Of a DNA stretch of 64,000 nucleotides, positions 63,933 through 64,000 are shown piece by piece. Position 1 is the first letter of the stretch. The number at the start of each line of letters is the position of its first letter. A program made the translations under genes and the position numbers. The DNA comes from Phormidium tanganyikae FI6-MK23 (lineage in GTDB: Bacteria; Cyanobacteriota; Cyanobacteriia; Leptolyngbyales; Leptolyngbyaceae), in NCBI GenBank assembly GCA_019359175.1, contig JAHHHU010000001.1, forward strand, positions 475,157 through 539,156, in the 5' to 3' direction. The notes beneath the pieces are model-generated. The model had not been told where the DNA came from. It searched no databases and saw only the letters and a list, made by a program, of their open reading frames with translations.

Positions 63933-64000
63933 TTAGCGGTTGCGTTTTCGCTTGCGTTTGAACGGGATAATGGGTTGGTTTTGTTCAAGTCGCTCTTGTC
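63933..64000 (-). CDS. 3' end of a gene running off the right edge
   Basis: The minus strand carries two possible frames. The one ending in FKRKRKRNR before a TAA at 63933-63935 is the more gene-like, with a strongly basic tail often found in DNA-handling proteins. Only 21 codons are visible, so the function is unknown. Confidence 0.4.
   Translation of the reverse strand, partial: QERLEQNQPIIPFKRKRKRNR

Overview
The window comes from a cyanobacterium. GCGATCGC (HIP1-type) octamers occur throughout. The genes include ndhN, a cyanobacterial-order ATP synthase operon with both b and b' subunits, a MocR-type regulator, a tandem ArsA-like ATPase and PsiE/YoaK-type genes. A filamentous, Leptolyngbya-like genome is my guess from general look only; I could not test it.

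Layout, left part (about 1-41 kb): chromosomal housekeeping genes with many decayed small modules between them. In order: a broken antitoxin-like gene; a KilA-N/GIY-YIG gene broken by an exact 113-bp tandem duplication; a 21-bp-period repeat array; mutL; a hicBA-like pair; an aldo/keto reductase; an alpha/beta hydrolase; pyrH-frr; a dicarboxylate/amino-acid symporter; a second 21-bp-period array; a PIN-type toxin-antitoxin pair with a deleted relic copy 1 kb away; the atp operon (atpI-a-c-b'-b-delta-alpha, then gamma behind a palindromic repeat); an HNH locus bracketed by two HicB-tail relics; 5-FTHF cyclo-ligase; an ATP-grasp protein; hsp20; psiE; an M20 amidohydrolase; ndhN; a ParA-family pseudogene; a frameshifted MFS gene; a secreted-protein trio; a GT2 glycosyltransferase; ybaK; DUF433; dinB; a MocR regulator; a double-AAA ATPase divergent from a double ArsA-like ATPase; Uma2; a tandem-domain PTPS protein; and an actin-like ParM operon.

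Right part (about 41.4-64 kb): accessory DNA beginning at a tRNA-Val(CAC). It holds strong hairpins, IS6-family fragments, a full-length IS6 copy with a damaged transposase, and katG bracketed by IS6 sequences. Further on are an orphan phage terminase small subunit, a PLD-SNF2 helicase cut short at a small inverted-repeat element, a FAD monooxygenase, and a Fim-like tyrosine recombinase with a perfect 17-bp palindrome upstream.

The most intriguing stretch is 55.5-60.3 kb. A membrane-anchored coiled-coil protein ending in a phospholipase-D-type nuclease domain is divergent from a three-gene operon whose last gene is an HNH endonuclease. Small membrane proteins and a 57-aa HicA-like toxin follow. 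Next comes an array of AGGGAC iterons in opposed orientation, then a tightly coupled set encoding a TraD/VirD4-like ATPase, membrane proteins and secreted small proteins. That set looks like the edge of an integrated plasmid or conjugative element.

How parts work together: the atp genes form one F0F1 operon lacking beta and epsilon, which cyanobacteria usually carry elsewhere. pyrH and frr are translationally coupled. ParM and a small DNA-binding-like partner overlap as in plasmid segregation operons. The conjugation-like genes at the right end are linked by ATGA overlaps. Assignments rest on motif recognition by eye; no database search was run.
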